This document shows positions 15,936-24,665 of a stretch of DNA of 64,000 nucleotides, in pieces. Under the pieces are notes generated by a model, which saw only the letters and a program-made list of their open reading frames with translations, was not told where the DNA came from and did no database searches. Position 1 is the first letter of the stretch; each line of letters opens with the position of its first letter. This DNA comes from GCA-003244245 sp050699435 (lineage in GTDB: Bacteria; Actinomycetota; Actinomycetes; Mycobacteriales; Pseudonocardiaceae). Both the position numbers and the translations under genes were made by a program. Location: positions 1-64,000 of the forward strand of contig JBOHGM010000001.1 in NCBI GenBank assembly GCA_050699435.1, given 5' to 3'.

Positions 15936-17067
15936 GGACGTGGACGGCGAGATGACTACGCCCGGACCTGGCAGCAACGTCGCACTTCTCCGCAAGCAAC
16001 GCGACATGAGCCAGGTAAAGCTGGCGGGCAAGGCGGGCGTTTCCTTGTCATTATTGCAAAAAATCGAGATCGGGGACCGCGCACTAACCCAGGGAGTAGC
16101 CGCAGCCCTCGCCAGAGCAATGGGAATCACGCTTGACGAAGTTCTCGGCAAAACGGAGATTAAGCAAGACAACGAGACGAGCCTGCAAGAGCTGCGCGCA
16201 GCGATCCGGCGATTTGATCTCCCTGGTGAGTCATTGATCGATCGCGACATTTTGAATCATGAACTAGGAGAGCTAGCCAAGTTCCGTGGTGACGCAAACC
16301 TGTCCGAAGTACTTAACCGACTGCCCGGATTACTGTCTAGGGCGACGAATTACGCCCATGCAGTGGACACCCCGGATGTGTGGGCGATGGTGTCGGATAT
16401 CTACAGCGCGGCTTACTGGCTTGCTGCGCGCCACCGTTGGATGGACCTTGCGGAACTGTCCGTAGTAAAGCAACGACTAGCGGCGGAGCGAGCAACACCG
16501 CTTGCCGGCGCTATCGCAGCCCGAGATGAGGCCGGTACATTTCTCAATTCCGGAGACTTTGAGGGGGGCTTGATGATTGTTGACCGCGCAATAGTTCAAG
16601 CCGAGGCATCGATGGAAGGGCGAGACAAATCCCTAGGCTTAGGGCTGCTCCACCTTCGCGGCCTCACCCTCGCCGGACGACTGCGAGAGAAAGCCGAAGC
16701 TGAACGGCATATGGCGGCGGCGCGGCAGGTGTCCGAAGGATTTCCCGAGGACGTAGACGTATGCGGTATCCAATTCGGGCCAGAGAACACAGCAACGCAC
16801 GTTATAGCGACATGGGTTGACTTGGAACATCATCGGCAAGCGTTGGACATAGCTAGCGACTTGGGCCGCCGTACGCTAACACTCCCGGCAACAAGAATCG
16901 GCCCACTGCACATGAACGTAGCCAGGGCTAAGCTCGCCCTTCGCGACCGAGATGGAGCCTTAAACTCTCTCGTAGACGCTTGGAATGCAGGCCCCGCAAT
17001 TGGTAAAGGTACACCCAACAAGCCAAGAGCTGTTAAGAGTGCTCATCTCGCTGCACAAGCGGAGTAA
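15928..17067 (+). CDS. XRE-family regulator with TPR-like C-terminal domain
   Basis: 379-residue regulator with a helix-turn-helix at residues 14-72 (NVALLRKQRDMSQVKLAGKA, then SLSLLQKIEIGDRALTQG). The rest is an all-helical TPR-like sensor, with AADRERA-type repeats such as AEAERHMAAARQV and LEHHRQALDIASDLG. Unlike its truncated relative at 10.9 kb it is full length. Codon use is clearly less GC-biased than the flanks (many A/T third positions), a sign of separate origin. GGAAGG precedes the ATG; ATG 15934 has better spacing. It is divergent from the small-gene operon and is the likely controller of it. Confidence 0.85.
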   Translation: MLMDVDGEMTTPGPGSNVALLRKQRDMSQVKLAGKAGVSLSLLQKIEIGDRALTQGVAAALARAMGITLDEVLGKTEIKQDNETSLQELRAAIRRFDLPGESLIDRDILNHELGELAKFRGDANLSEVLNRLPGLLSRATNYAHAVDTPDVWAMVSDIYSAAYWLAARHRWMDLAELSVVKQRLAAERATPLAGAIAARDEAGTFLNSGDFEGGLMIVDRAIVQAEASMEGRDKSLGLGLLHLRGLTLAGRLREKAEAERHMAAARQVSEGFPEDVDVCGIQFGPENTATHVIATWVDLEHHRQALDIASDLGRRTLTLPATRIGPLHMNVARAKLALRDRDGALNSLVDAWNAGPAIGKGTPNKPRAVKSAHLAAQAE

Positions 17068-17206
17068 TCCCATGCTCACTAAACTCGTCAAGCAGGCCCA
17101 GGTGAGGATATAGCTATCCTTCGCCACAACTGCCGACGCGCGTGACACGTGGATAAGACAAACGGATCTTATGGCTCTATGAAGCGTTCTGGGTTCTGTG
17201 CCGTTC

Positions 17207-17362
17207 TTATATGGGTTGTGGCTCGGGGTTGAGGGTAGTGTAGTGGGTTAGTTCGTATTCGATGGGTGGGACGGTGCTGAGGGACCCGTGGAGTCGTCGG
17301 TTGTTGTACCAGTCGACCCAGCCGGCGGTGGCGTACTCGACGTCGGCGATGGTTTTGTAGGG
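17207..17362 (-). mobile_element. C-terminal fragment of an IS3-family transposase (OrfB)
   Basis: The minus strand reads YKTIADVEYATAGWVDWYNN, then RRLHGSLSTVPPIEYE, the very end of IS3-family integrase-core transposases, ending at 17207. Upstream of about 17362 the similarity stops abruptly at the promoter of the peptidase gene. Only about 50 codons remain. Confidence 0.85.
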
Positions 17363-17429
17363 CGGTACCGCTCCCGCCGCCGCACGCGGCCGGGTAGCCG
17401 ACAACACCCCCTGACAGCGGAGGCTACCC

Positions 17430-19049
17430 ATGCGACGGCAGATCGCGTCTCACCTCGTCGTGCTGGTCGTCGGCATGTTCGTCGCCGCCACCGCGCTGCA
17501 CGTCCTCGGCCCGTCCCGAGACCCGAACCGCGCCGCCGGCACCGAGCAGCCGACCGGGCAATGGGCCGGTCCGCAGGCCGCCGGGCACCAGACCGCGCAG
17601 AAGAGCTACGGCATCTACGTCGGCCGTGACCACACCGGGGACGGCAGCGTGCTGCTCGGTGGCAGCGGCGACGAGGTGTCGAGTCATTGGCTGGAGATCG
17701 TACCCGGGAAGGACCATCCCCCGGGCGCGACGATGAGCGTCGGCGTCACCGGTGAGGCGGCGATCCCCGGCGAGCTGATGCAGATCCCGCAGGCCCGGCG
17801 TACCCACAAGTACATCTCGATGGATTACAGCGAGTTCGAGGGCTTCCCGCCGCCGCTGACCAACGGCGGGCTCAACGAGCACCAGGTGGCGATCCGCGAC
17901 ATCTGGTCGCCGTCGCGCGAAGAGCTCGTCGACATGACCCCCACCCCGCAGCGCGGGCCTCAGTACAGCGACCTGGCCCGGATCGGGCTGCAGCGGGCCA
18001 CCAGCGCGCGCGACGCCGTGCAGATCATGGGCCAGTTGATCGACGAGCACGGCTACTCCACCTACGGCGGCAACTCCCACCTCATCGCCGACGCCCTGGA
18101 GGGGTGGGTGATGCTGCAGTTCGCCGGCGGTAAGGGGCTCTGGGTCGCCGAGCGGCTCGGTGCCGACGACATCCGGATGTCCTACCCCGGTTACATCAAG
18201 CAGATCCCGACGAACTGCCGTGACCACCCCGACTTCGCGTGCTCGGCCAACTTCGTCGACGTCGCCGCGCAGCAGGGTTGGTGGCAGCGGGGTACGTCCT
18301 TCGACGTCAACGAGGTCTACGGCGAGAAGGGCTGGGACTACCGCGCTACGCCCGGTGAGGGCAAGTACGTCGCCCCCGCCATGATCGAGCAGGAGCTGGC
18401 GCGCGTCGCGCCGGTGACGCTCGAGGAGTTCATGGCCACCGTGCGTGATCCCCGGTTCTCCAGCGACCGCACCGGCTACGGCCAGGTGGCGCAGCTGCGT
18501 CACGGGGTCGACCGCGACCTGCGGTGGCTGTGGGTATCGCCGATCGCGGCGGCGACCAGCCCGCTGATCCCGTACTCCATCGGGGTGACCGACGAGCCGC
18601 CCGAGTACCGGCAGCACCGCTACCTCACCAAGGACGCGGGCAGCACCTTCCTCAACCCCGGATACGCGCCGCAGGAGGGCACCGAGTTCGCCGGCAGGCT
18701 GTTCAAGCGGCTGATGTACCACACCTGCACACACCCGGAGCAGTTCTATCCGGAGGTTCGCGAGGCGCTGCACGGTTTCGAGCAGGGGATGCGCACCGAG
18801 CAGGCCACCGTCGAGGACACCGCACGGACGCTCATCGACGGCGGCAAGCGCGATCTCGCCCACCGCTACCTCACCGAGTACAGCCACACCCGGGCCGCCG
18901 AGGCCATGGACCTCGGAAGGGCGCTGGTGGGCAGCATCGAGGCCCGCGCGAAGCTGCGCCACGGCATCCCCGAGCCCCCGGAGTCGGAGAGCATCAACAG
19001 CGGCGGTAGCGAGTTCGGCAACTACGTAACCTGTCACCGACCACGCTGA
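17430..19049 (+). CDS. Secreted C69-like dipeptidase
   Basis: 539-residue protein of the peptidase C69/secernin group, which are N-terminal-nucleophile dipeptidases. An N-terminal hydrophobic segment (HLVVLVVGMFVAATALHVLG) signals export or membrane anchoring. The family fold is visible from KSYGIYVGRDHTGDGSVL, through YSEFEGFPPPLTNGGLNEHQ and RATSARDAVQIMGQLI, to STYGGNSHLIADALEGWVM. In classical members a cysteine starts the first strand (CTTxLVG); here the aligned residue is Ser or Tyr, so catalysis may differ. GGAGG lies seven bases before the ATG. The gene begins directly after IS3 debris. Confidence 0.8.
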   Translation: MRRQIASHLVVLVVGMFVAATALHVLGPSRDPNRAAGTEQPTGQWAGPQAAGHQTAQKSYGIYVGRDHTGDGSVLLGGSGDEVSSHWLEIVPGKDHPPGATMSVGVTGEAAIPGELMQIPQARRTHKYISMDYSEFEGFPPPLTNGGLNEHQVAIRDIWSPSREELVDMTPTPQRGPQYSDLARIGLQRATSARDAVQIMGQLIDEHGYSTYGGNSHLIADALEGWVMLQFAGGKGLWVAERLGADDIRMSYPGYIKQIPTNCRDHPDFACSANFVDVAAQQGWWQRGTSFDVNEVYGEKGWDYRATPGEGKYVAPAMIEQELARVAPVTLEEFMATVRDPRFSSDRTGYGQVAQLRHGVDRDLRWLWVSPIAAATSPLIPYSIGVTDEPPEYRQHRYLTKDAGSTFLNPGYAPQEGTEFAGRLFKRLMYHTCTHPEQFYPEVREALHGFEQGMRTEQATVEDTARTLIDGGKRDLAHRYLTEYSHTRAAEAMDLGRALVGSIEARAKLRHGIPEPPESESINSGGSEFGNYVTCHRPR

Positions 19050-19417
19050 CGATCCCGGGGTACCCCGATCGATCACCATCCCGGGGGTGGTGGTCGGACA
19101 GGTCAACGTGGAGGGTAAGATCACCGAGATCCCGCCTGGCCTGACTGGCCCAGGTAGGCGCCCGTGTGGCCGGCTAGCCCTGGGGCGCCCATGGCGCACC
19201 GCCGCGGTGCACAACCCCAAGATGGCGGGCAACGCATGGCGGCCCCCCGGCGCTGCGGGGATCGGCGATCCTCGCAGCGGGGATCGGCGATCCCCGCGAA
19301 ACAGTCCAGCAGGCTGCCTCCACCGACGCGATGCAGCAGCACGGCCCGGTCGGCCAGGATCGCGCTGAACCTGGCCACCTTCTGCACCACGACCGCCGAG
19401 CCCGAGCTAGAGCAGAT
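19050..19417. other. Intergenic region with palindromes between convergent genes
   Basis: No gene supported. A 12-bp palindrome (CGGGGTACCCCG) at 19056-19067 and two near-identical 22-bp units built around GGGGATCGGCGATCC at 19252-19298 can fold into strong hairpins. They lie between the convergent dipeptidase and phosphoribulokinase genes and may stop transcription from both sides. Confidence 0.5.
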
Positions 19418-20305
19418 CTACGCCGACACCGCGAGCGCCTGCTTGCGCCGCTCGATCAGCCGCCAAATCATCGGTGTGAAGATGAGCTGCATCGCGAGAT
19501 CCATCTTGCCGCCAGGGCAGACGATGGTGTTTGCGCGCGACATGAACGAGTCGTGCAGCATCGAGATGAGGTACGAGAAGTCGATGCCGCGCGGATTGGC
19601 GAAGCGGATGATGAGCATCGACTCGTCCAGCGTCGGAATGGTCCGGGCGATGAACGGGTTGGATGTGTCGACGATCGGCACGCGCTGGAAGTTGACGTGC
19701 GTGCGGGAGAACTGCGGGCAGATATAGTTCACGTAGTCGGGCATGCGGCGCAGAATCGTGTCGGTTACCGCCTCGGTGGAGTAGCCTCGCATCGCCTTGT
19801 CGCGTTGCAGTTTCTGGATCCACTCCAGGTTGATCACCGGAACGACGCCGATCAGCAGATCCACGTGCTGGGCGACGTCAACCTTGTCGGTCGCAACCGC
19901 TCCGTGTAGCCCTTCGTAAAACAGCAGATCAGTGTCGCCGGCCAGGTCGTCCCAGGGGGTGAACGTACCGGGGGGCTGCCCATAGGGCGCCGCCTCCTCG
20001 TCGTCGTGCAGGTACTTGCGCACGCGGCCGCGGCCGTCCTCGCCGTACTGCCGAAACAGCTCCTCGAGCTCCTCGAACAGATTCGCCTCCGGGCCGAAGT
20101 GGCTGAGCGAGTGGTCACCGCTCGCGGACGTCTCGGCCATCTTGGCCTTCATCTCGGTGCGGTCGTATCGGTGGAAGCTGTCACCCTCGATGAGCACCGC
20201 ATTCACCTGCTCACGCCGAAAGATCTGCTCGAAGGTGCGCATCACCGACGACGTCCCGGCGCCCGAGGAGCCGGTGATGGCGATGATCGGATGCGTGGCC
20301 GACAT
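19418..20305 (-). CDS. prk: Phosphoribulokinase
   Basis: Phosphorylates ribulose 5-phosphate to ribulose 1,5-bisphosphate, the CO2 acceptor of the Calvin cycle. The 295-residue length is that of bacterial class I enzymes. It has a P-loop (GSSGAGTSS, residues 12-20), the GDSFHRYDR substrate loop near residues 41-49, the HFGPEANLFEELE segment and LLFYEGLHG near residues 127-135 with the catalytic acidic region. It starts 18 bases after the fructose bisphosphatase stop, so the two are an operon. No RuBisCO gene is present in the window. Confidence 0.95.
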   Translation of the reverse strand: MSATHPIIAITGSSGAGTSSVMRTFEQIFRREQVNAVLIEGDSFHRYDRTEMKAKMAETSASGDHSLSHFGPEANLFEELEELFRQYGEDGRGRVRKYLHDDEEAAPYGQPPGTFTPWDDLAGDTDLLFYEGLHGAVATDKVDVAQHVDLLIGVVPVINLEWIQKLQRDKAMRGYSTEAVTDTILRRMPDYVNYICPQFSRTHVNFQRVPIVDTSNPFIARTIPTLDESMLIIRFANPRGIDFSYLISMLHDSFMSRANTIVCPGGKMDLAMQLIFTPMIWRLIERRKQALAVSA

Positions 20306-20323
20306 AGCCTCTACCCCTTTCGC

Positions 20324-21394
20324 TCAACCGTAGGTGCGGAATAGGCCGCGTCTGCCGTAGAGCGGTGCGTCGTCTTCGACCACGTTGTAGTCGAGGTGGT
20401 ACTGCTCGATGAGCTCGACCTCCTCGCACGCGCCGAAGATGAACGCGACGCGCTGGTGCAGGTCCTCCGGCGCGATGTCGAGAACTCGCGCACGCCCGGT
20501 GCTGGCGAGGCCGCCTGCCTGCTCAATGATGAAGGCCACCGGATTGGCCTCGTAGAGCAGACGCAGCCGACCCGGCTTCGCCGCGTCCTTCGTGTCACGC
20601 GGATAGAGGAACACGCCGCCGCGAGTCAGGATGCGATGCGTCTCCGCGACGAGCGACGCGACCCATCGCATGTTGAAGTCCTTGCCGCGAGGGCCCGTAC
20701 TGCCTGCGAGGCACTCGTCGACGTAGCGCGTCACCGCCGGCTCCCAGAATCGGCTGTTCGAGGCGTTGATCGCGAACTCACTCGCGGCGGCCGGAACCCG
20801 GATCGCCGGATGGGTCAGGATGAACTCGCCGAGCTGCGGCTCGAGCGTGAAGCCGTGCACACCCGTGCCGACCGTCAAGACGATCATCGTCGAAGGGCCG
20901 TAGATCGCGTATCCGGCACAGACCTGCTCCGACCCGGGCTGCAGGAAGTCTTCCGCGGCTGCGTTCACACCCGGATTCGGGGCCCGCAGGATCGAGAAGA
21001 TGCTGCCGACCGAGACGTTCACGTCGATGTTCGACGAACCGTCGAGCGGGTCGAACGCCAGGAGGTACTTGCCCCGCGGGTAGCGCTCCGGGATGGGATG
21101 CGGTGCCTCCAGCTCCTCGGACACCATCCCGGAGACCAGGCCCCCCCATTCATTGGCCCGCAGGAACAGATCGTTCGCGACCAGGTCGAGTGTCTGCTGC
21201 GTCTCACCCTGGACGTTGGTCGTCGCTGCGGCCCCGAGCACCCCGCCGAGCGCACCGTGAGCCACCCGCTTGGCGATCGCCTTGCACGCGAGCGCAACGT
21301 CGAGGATGAGCGAGTTCAGCTCCCCGCTCGCGCCCGGGTAGCGGCGCCGCTCCTCGATCAGGAACTGGGTGAGCGTCGTACGGTCAGTGAGCAT
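20324..21394 (-). CDS. fbp: Class 1 fructose-1,6-bisphosphatase
   Basis: Hydrolyses fructose 1,6-bisphosphate in gluconeogenesis and in the regenerative phase of the Calvin cycle. 356 residues. Metal-binding motifs are clear: SEELEAP at residues 92-98 and FDPLDGSSNIDVNVSVGSIF at residues 114-133. Further signatures are RYVDECLAG and GGVFLYPRDTKDAAKPGRLR near the C-terminus, with LLYEANPVAFIIEQAGG. I chose ATG 21394; the frame extends upstream without coding character. Most actinobacteria use a class 2 (GlpX) enzyme for gluconeogenesis, so a class 1 enzyme tied to phosphoribulokinase points to a Calvin-cycle role. Confidence 0.95.
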   Translation of the reverse strand: MLTDRTTLTQFLIEERRRYPGASGELNSLILDVALACKAIAKRVAHGALGGVLGAAATTNVQGETQQTLDLVANDLFLRANEWGGLVSGMVSEELEAPHPIPERYPRGKYLLAFDPLDGSSNIDVNVSVGSIFSILRAPNPGVNAAAEDFLQPGSEQVCAGYAIYGPSTMIVLTVGTGVHGFTLEPQLGEFILTHPAIRVPAAASEFAINASNSRFWEPAVTRYVDECLAGSTGPRGKDFNMRWVASLVAETHRILTRGGVFLYPRDTKDAAKPGRLRLLYEANPVAFIIEQAGGLASTGRARVLDIAPEDLHQRVAFIFGACEEVELIEQYHLDYNVVEDDAPLYGRRGLFRTYG

Positions 21395-21760
21395 GGCGTC
21401 CTCAGATTCTCCGTGTAAACAGAGTAGCGTCTCAACGTCTGCCCCACCCGGATCGGCTGGGGCGGTCATCGGTGTGACACCAGATCGGGGCGCTAGCTGA
21501 CCGTCGTCGTCGCAGCGCGTGCATCGAGCGCGCCCGGTCACAGCCAGCCCAGCCCGCCCGGCTGCTAACCGCCCCCACCCAACGGCCGCAGTCGACCAGC
21601 AACCGGGGTGCGGTCACGACGACCTGGCGTGGGTGCAGGGGGAGGCCGGGCGACGGGGATGCGGCCGCAGGTGGTAACCCGCCGACAGTGAATCAGTGAC
21701 CGATGAGTTTCGCCGCCCCCCGCGGTCTGAGGTGGTGAACCCGACGAACAGGAGGATGAC
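21395..21760. other. Intergenic region upstream of the fbp-prk operon
   Basis: No gene supported on either strand. The part next to 21394 should hold the operon promoter; I cannot assign -35 and -10 boxes with confidence. GGAGG at 21751 serves the VOC remnant that follows. Confidence 0.5.
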
Positions 21761-21860
21761 ATGACCGGGGAGACCAGGACCCGCATCCCCCAGGTGGGGA
21801 CGGTGGGAGTCGCCGTCACCGACCGGGATCGAGCGCTCGACTTCTACCACCAGCGACGCT
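21761..21860 (+). pseudogene. N-terminal remnant of a glyoxalase/VOC protein
   Basis: From ATG 21761, with GGAGG upstream, the frame reads TRIPQVGTVGVAVTDRDRAL, then DFYH, the first strand and helix of a VOC-fold protein. After that the frame turns into arginine- and serine-rich nonsense, so a deletion removed the rest. A complete VOC gene lies just downstream. Confidence 0.6.
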
Positions 21861-21999
21861 TCAGCTCACGCTGTCGGAGTCCGGGTCCGGGAAAACTGCG
21901 ATCCACGTCCACCCGGAGAGGCTCCCGACGCGGACGCTCGTGAAGCGATGCGCACGAGCTCTGCAACCTCAAGGGCAAAACGCTAGAAAGGGCCAAGCA

Positions 22000-22473
22000 A
22001 TGCAGAAGACCACACCATGTCTGTGGTTCGACACCCAGGGCGAAGAAGCAGTGAACTTCTACACCACCGTCTTCGAGAACTCCAGAATTCTGGACGTTGC
22101 CCGCTACGGTGCAGCCGGTCCCGGACCTGAAGGCACGGTCATGACTGTCACCTTCGAGTTGGACGGGCAGAAATTCGTTGCGTTGAACGGTGGGCCGCAG
22201 TTCAAGTTCAACGAGGCCATCTCGTTCCAGGTGAACTGCGAGACACAGGACGAGGTCGACTACTTCTGGAGCAAGCTCTCCGAGGGTGGGGAAGAAGGTC
22301 CGTGCGGCTGGCTGAAGGACAAGCACGGCGTATCCTGGCAGATCATCCCCATCGCCCTGACTGAGCTGGTGAGTGATCCCGACACTGAGAAATCGCAAGC
22401 GGCCATGAAAGCCATGCTCGGCATGCGCAAGATCGATATCGACGCCTTGCAACGCGCGGCTAATCAGCCGTAG
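22000..22473 (+). CDS. VOC-superfamily protein, PhnB-like
   Basis: 157-residue protein of the PhnB/3-demethylubiquinone-9 methyltransferase-like branch of the vicinal oxygen chelate fold. Signatures are TTPCLWFDTQGEEAVNFYTT, FENSRI near residue 30, and the second half KFVALNGGPQFKFNEAISF, then DKHGVSWQIIP. Members of this group often lack a proven reaction, so only the fold is assigned. ATG 22000 is chosen with GAAAGGG nine bases upstream; upstream frame extension is non-coding. Confidence 0.88.
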   Translation: MQKTTPCLWFDTQGEEAVNFYTTVFENSRILDVARYGAAGPGPEGTVMTVTFELDGQKFVALNGGPQFKFNEAISFQVNCETQDEVDYFWSKLSEGGEEGPCGWLKDKHGVSWQIIPIALTELVSDPDTEKSQAAMKAMLGMRKIDIDALQRAANQP

Positions 22474-22498
22474 TAGTCGATGGTGGTCGGCACGACGT

Positions 22499-22539
22499 GC
22501 TCGGTCGATGGATCCGTCCACGAAGCCCATCGACCGAGC
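22499..22539. terminator. Strong hairpin between convergent genes
   Basis: A perfect 13-bp inverted repeat: GCTCGGTCGATGG at 22499-22511 pairs with CCATCGACCGAGC at 22527-22539 around a 15-nt loop. It follows the VOC stop at 22473 and precedes, on the other strand, the end of the DUF2269-like gene, so a bidirectional terminator is the natural reading. No T tract, as is common in high-GC actinobacteria. Confidence 0.65.
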
Positions 22540-22624
22540 AACGACGCTGGTCGGGTCACACGGCGGCGACCTTGCGTTCGAAGGCGTCGACGTGCCCGCG
22601 GTATTCCGCAGCCACCTCTCGCTA

Positions 22625-23170
22625 CTACTGCGGCCGGCCCGGTCGGGGCCGTCGCCGGATCGGGCCCCAGGGCTTGGTGACGGCGAGGGTCATCGCGATC
22701 ATCATCGCGATCGGCGACACGATCGGCGGATAGATCAAGCTTTCGACCTCCAGGGTTGCGGGCTCGCCCGCGAGCCATCGCCTCGCCTGTTCGGCGGACT
22801 CGACCACTTCAGGGCGCAAGGCGACAAGCACCAGCGCCGTCAAGATCACATTGAGGGCGAGCTTCGTGGCGACCCACCAGTACCGAACCACGCCCCACTT
22901 GCTTCCGAGCCCGAGGACGACTCCGGAGACCAGGCAGACCAGGCCAGTCACCAACAGGGGCCACACGGCGAACAGCTCCAGGGCCTGATAGCACAACGCT
23001 TGGACCGCTGCGTCGTCGGTGAGCAGGGCCGTGAAGATGAACACCGCCATGACGACGTCAATCCCGAGCCACGCACCGGCCGAGGCGATGTGGACAATCA
23101 GCACTCCGCGACGTGTCTTGGTGCCCAGTCGACGCCGCGCCGGCGCGCTGGAGGTCGTTGCCGTGGTCAT
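22625..23170 (-). CDS. DUF2269-like integral membrane protein
   Basis: 181 residues with about four transmembrane helices: near residues 22-50 (VLIVHIASAGAWLGIDVVMA), 66-95 (ALELFAVWPLLVTGLVCLV), 102-120 and 147-165. The HIASAGAWLG start of the first helix is typical of DUF2269/copper-resistance-D-like membrane proteins that may bind haem or metal through histidines. Basic N- and C-terminal tails face the cytoplasm. Function unknown. Confidence 0.75.
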   Translation of the reverse strand: MTTATTSSAPARRRLGTKTRRGVLIVHIASAGAWLGIDVVMAVFIFTALLTDDAAVQALCYQALELFAVWPLLVTGLVCLVSGVVLGLGSKWGVVRYWWVATKLALNVILTALVLVALRPEVVESAEQARRWLAGEPATLEVESLIYPPIVSPIAMMIAMTLAVTKPWGPIRRRPRPGRPQ

Positions 23171-23714
23171 CGGGACTCCACGCTGGTCGTGTCGGAGGAC
23201 GGATTCGGCCAGCCCGCTCTCTGGAGCGGGCTCCTGCCAGTTCGTTGCGGTGCCCTCATGGGTCGTGGCGCGAGCATCCGTGCATCAGGATTGGCTCCTC
23301 GCGATCGACGGGGTCCTCGGCATCGGCCCCGAGTGGCACCGCACTGGCACCTCTCACCGCGACCACCGCCACGGCGGAGCACTGGCCCACCTGGGAACGA
23401 AGGATGCGACATCGTCATGGCTGCACATGGTGGCGGGCAGATCGCGTGGATGCGTCCGGCCCGGGGAGACACTCGGGCTACGGTCCGCGCAGTAGGCGGT
23501 CGATGGGGCGTACGCCAGGTGGGGTACGCGCGCGGAACGAGCGCCGCGGTCAGATTCGACAGCGGCAGCTGTCGGTCGGTGCGGTGAGCAACCCGCCGAG
23601 GGCAGCGGCGCGTTCGCGCATGCCAGCAGGCCATGGCCGGGTTCCCAGGTGCTCACGACCGGACTCGGCGCGGCGTCAAAGCAGCGTGGCGCACCTGCCT
23701 GCCGCGGTCTTGCG
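23171..23714. other. Gap with no supported gene
   Basis: About 540 bases between the DUF2269-like gene and the ligase-polymerase gene, both on the minus strand. Open frames here have shadow-like composition (Arg, Pro, Ser) and no recognisable domain. I see no repeat or RNA structure in it. Confidence 0.5.
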
Positions 23715-24665
23715 CTAACCGCGGCGGGCGCGGGCGCGTCGCTTGCCCTCGTGCATCGCCTGCACCCGGGCGACCGGGATGGTGCGGCCTTCCTCGATGA
23801 GATCGGAGCTCAGCTGTTGCGGGGTGGGCATCCGGTCGGCCCACGGAGCACCCTCGGCGATCAGCCGTGCCGCGGTGTGCACGGTGAAGTCGGCCGGCGC
23901 AACGCGATCGAGCTCATCCCAGGCCACGGGGAACGACACCGGCACGCCCGGTCGAAGGCGCGGGCTGTAGGCCGCCGCCACTGTCGCCCCGCCGGCTCGG
24001 GTCGAATCGAGGAATACCTTGCCCGCGCGGTCGTCGCGGATAAACGCCGTCGTTGCGAGCGCGGGGTCGAGGCGCTCGGCACGCGCCGCGAGCGCGCGGG
24101 TGGCCGCAGCCACGTCGTCGATCGTCGCCGCCGCCTCGATCGGTACGAACACGTGCACGCCCTTCGCGCCGCTGGTCTTGACCGCACCCACCAAACCAGC
24201 GTCGGCCAGCGCCTGGCGGACCAGGTGCGCGGCGCACACAGCCAGCGGGAATGCGTCGTCGGACGGCGGGTCGAGGTCGAGCACGAGGTGGGTGGCGCGG
24301 TCCCAGCGATCGGCGCGAATCAGGGTCGGGTGGTACTCCACGGCACGTTGATTGGCGAACCACAGCAGCGTACGACGGTCGTTGCACAGCGCGTAGGACA
24401 CCTCACGTTTCGAGGTCTCCGCCCACAGCGGCACCGTTCGCACCCACGGCGGGGTGTACTTGGGGACGTTCTTCTGCATGAAAGGCGCCTGGCCGCGGAG
24501 CACCCGGACCACCGACAGCGGCCGGTCCCGTAGCTCCGGAATGATGTGGTCACGAACAGCGTCCAGGTAGTCCACCAGCTCCCGCTTGGTCGCGTCCGCC
24601 CCCTCGAACAGCGGTTGGTCGAGATTGGTCAGCGACACTCCGTCCCGCACCTCATCGCCGCTCAT
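23715..24665 (-). CDS. Stand-alone LigD-type polymerase/primase domain
   Basis: Archaeo-eukaryotic primase-like polymerase domain used in non-homologous end joining or related gap filling. The 316-residue protein has KRELVDYLDAVRDHIIPELR, PFMQKNVPKYTPPWV and the catalytic HLVLDLDPP (Asp130 and Asp132). These are followed by TSGAKGVHVFVP at 164-175 with the active-site histidine, and the third acidic residue in KVFLDSTR near residue 220. There is no ligase or nuclease domain, and no Ku or ligase gene is adjacent. ATG start at 24665. Confidence 0.92.
   Translation of the reverse strand: MSGDEVRDGVSLTNLDQPLFEGADATKRELVDYLDAVRDHIIPELRDRPLSVVRVLRGQAPFMQKNVPKYTPPWVRTVPLWAETSKREVSYALCNDRRTLLWFANQRAVEYHPTLIRADRWDRATHLVLDLDPPSDDAFPLAVCAAHLVRQALADAGLVGAVKTSGAKGVHVFVPIEAAATIDDVAAATRALAARAERLDPALATTAFIRDDRAGKVFLDSTRAGGATVAAAYSPRLRPGVPVSFPVAWDELDRVAPADFTVHTAARLIAEGAPWADRMPTPQQLSSDLIEEGRTIPVARVQAMHEGKRRARARRG

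Noticed and set aside
17424..19232. 602-codon minus-strand frame
   Set aside because: Antisense of the dipeptidase gene, which has a signal peptide, a good ribosome binding site and family motifs.
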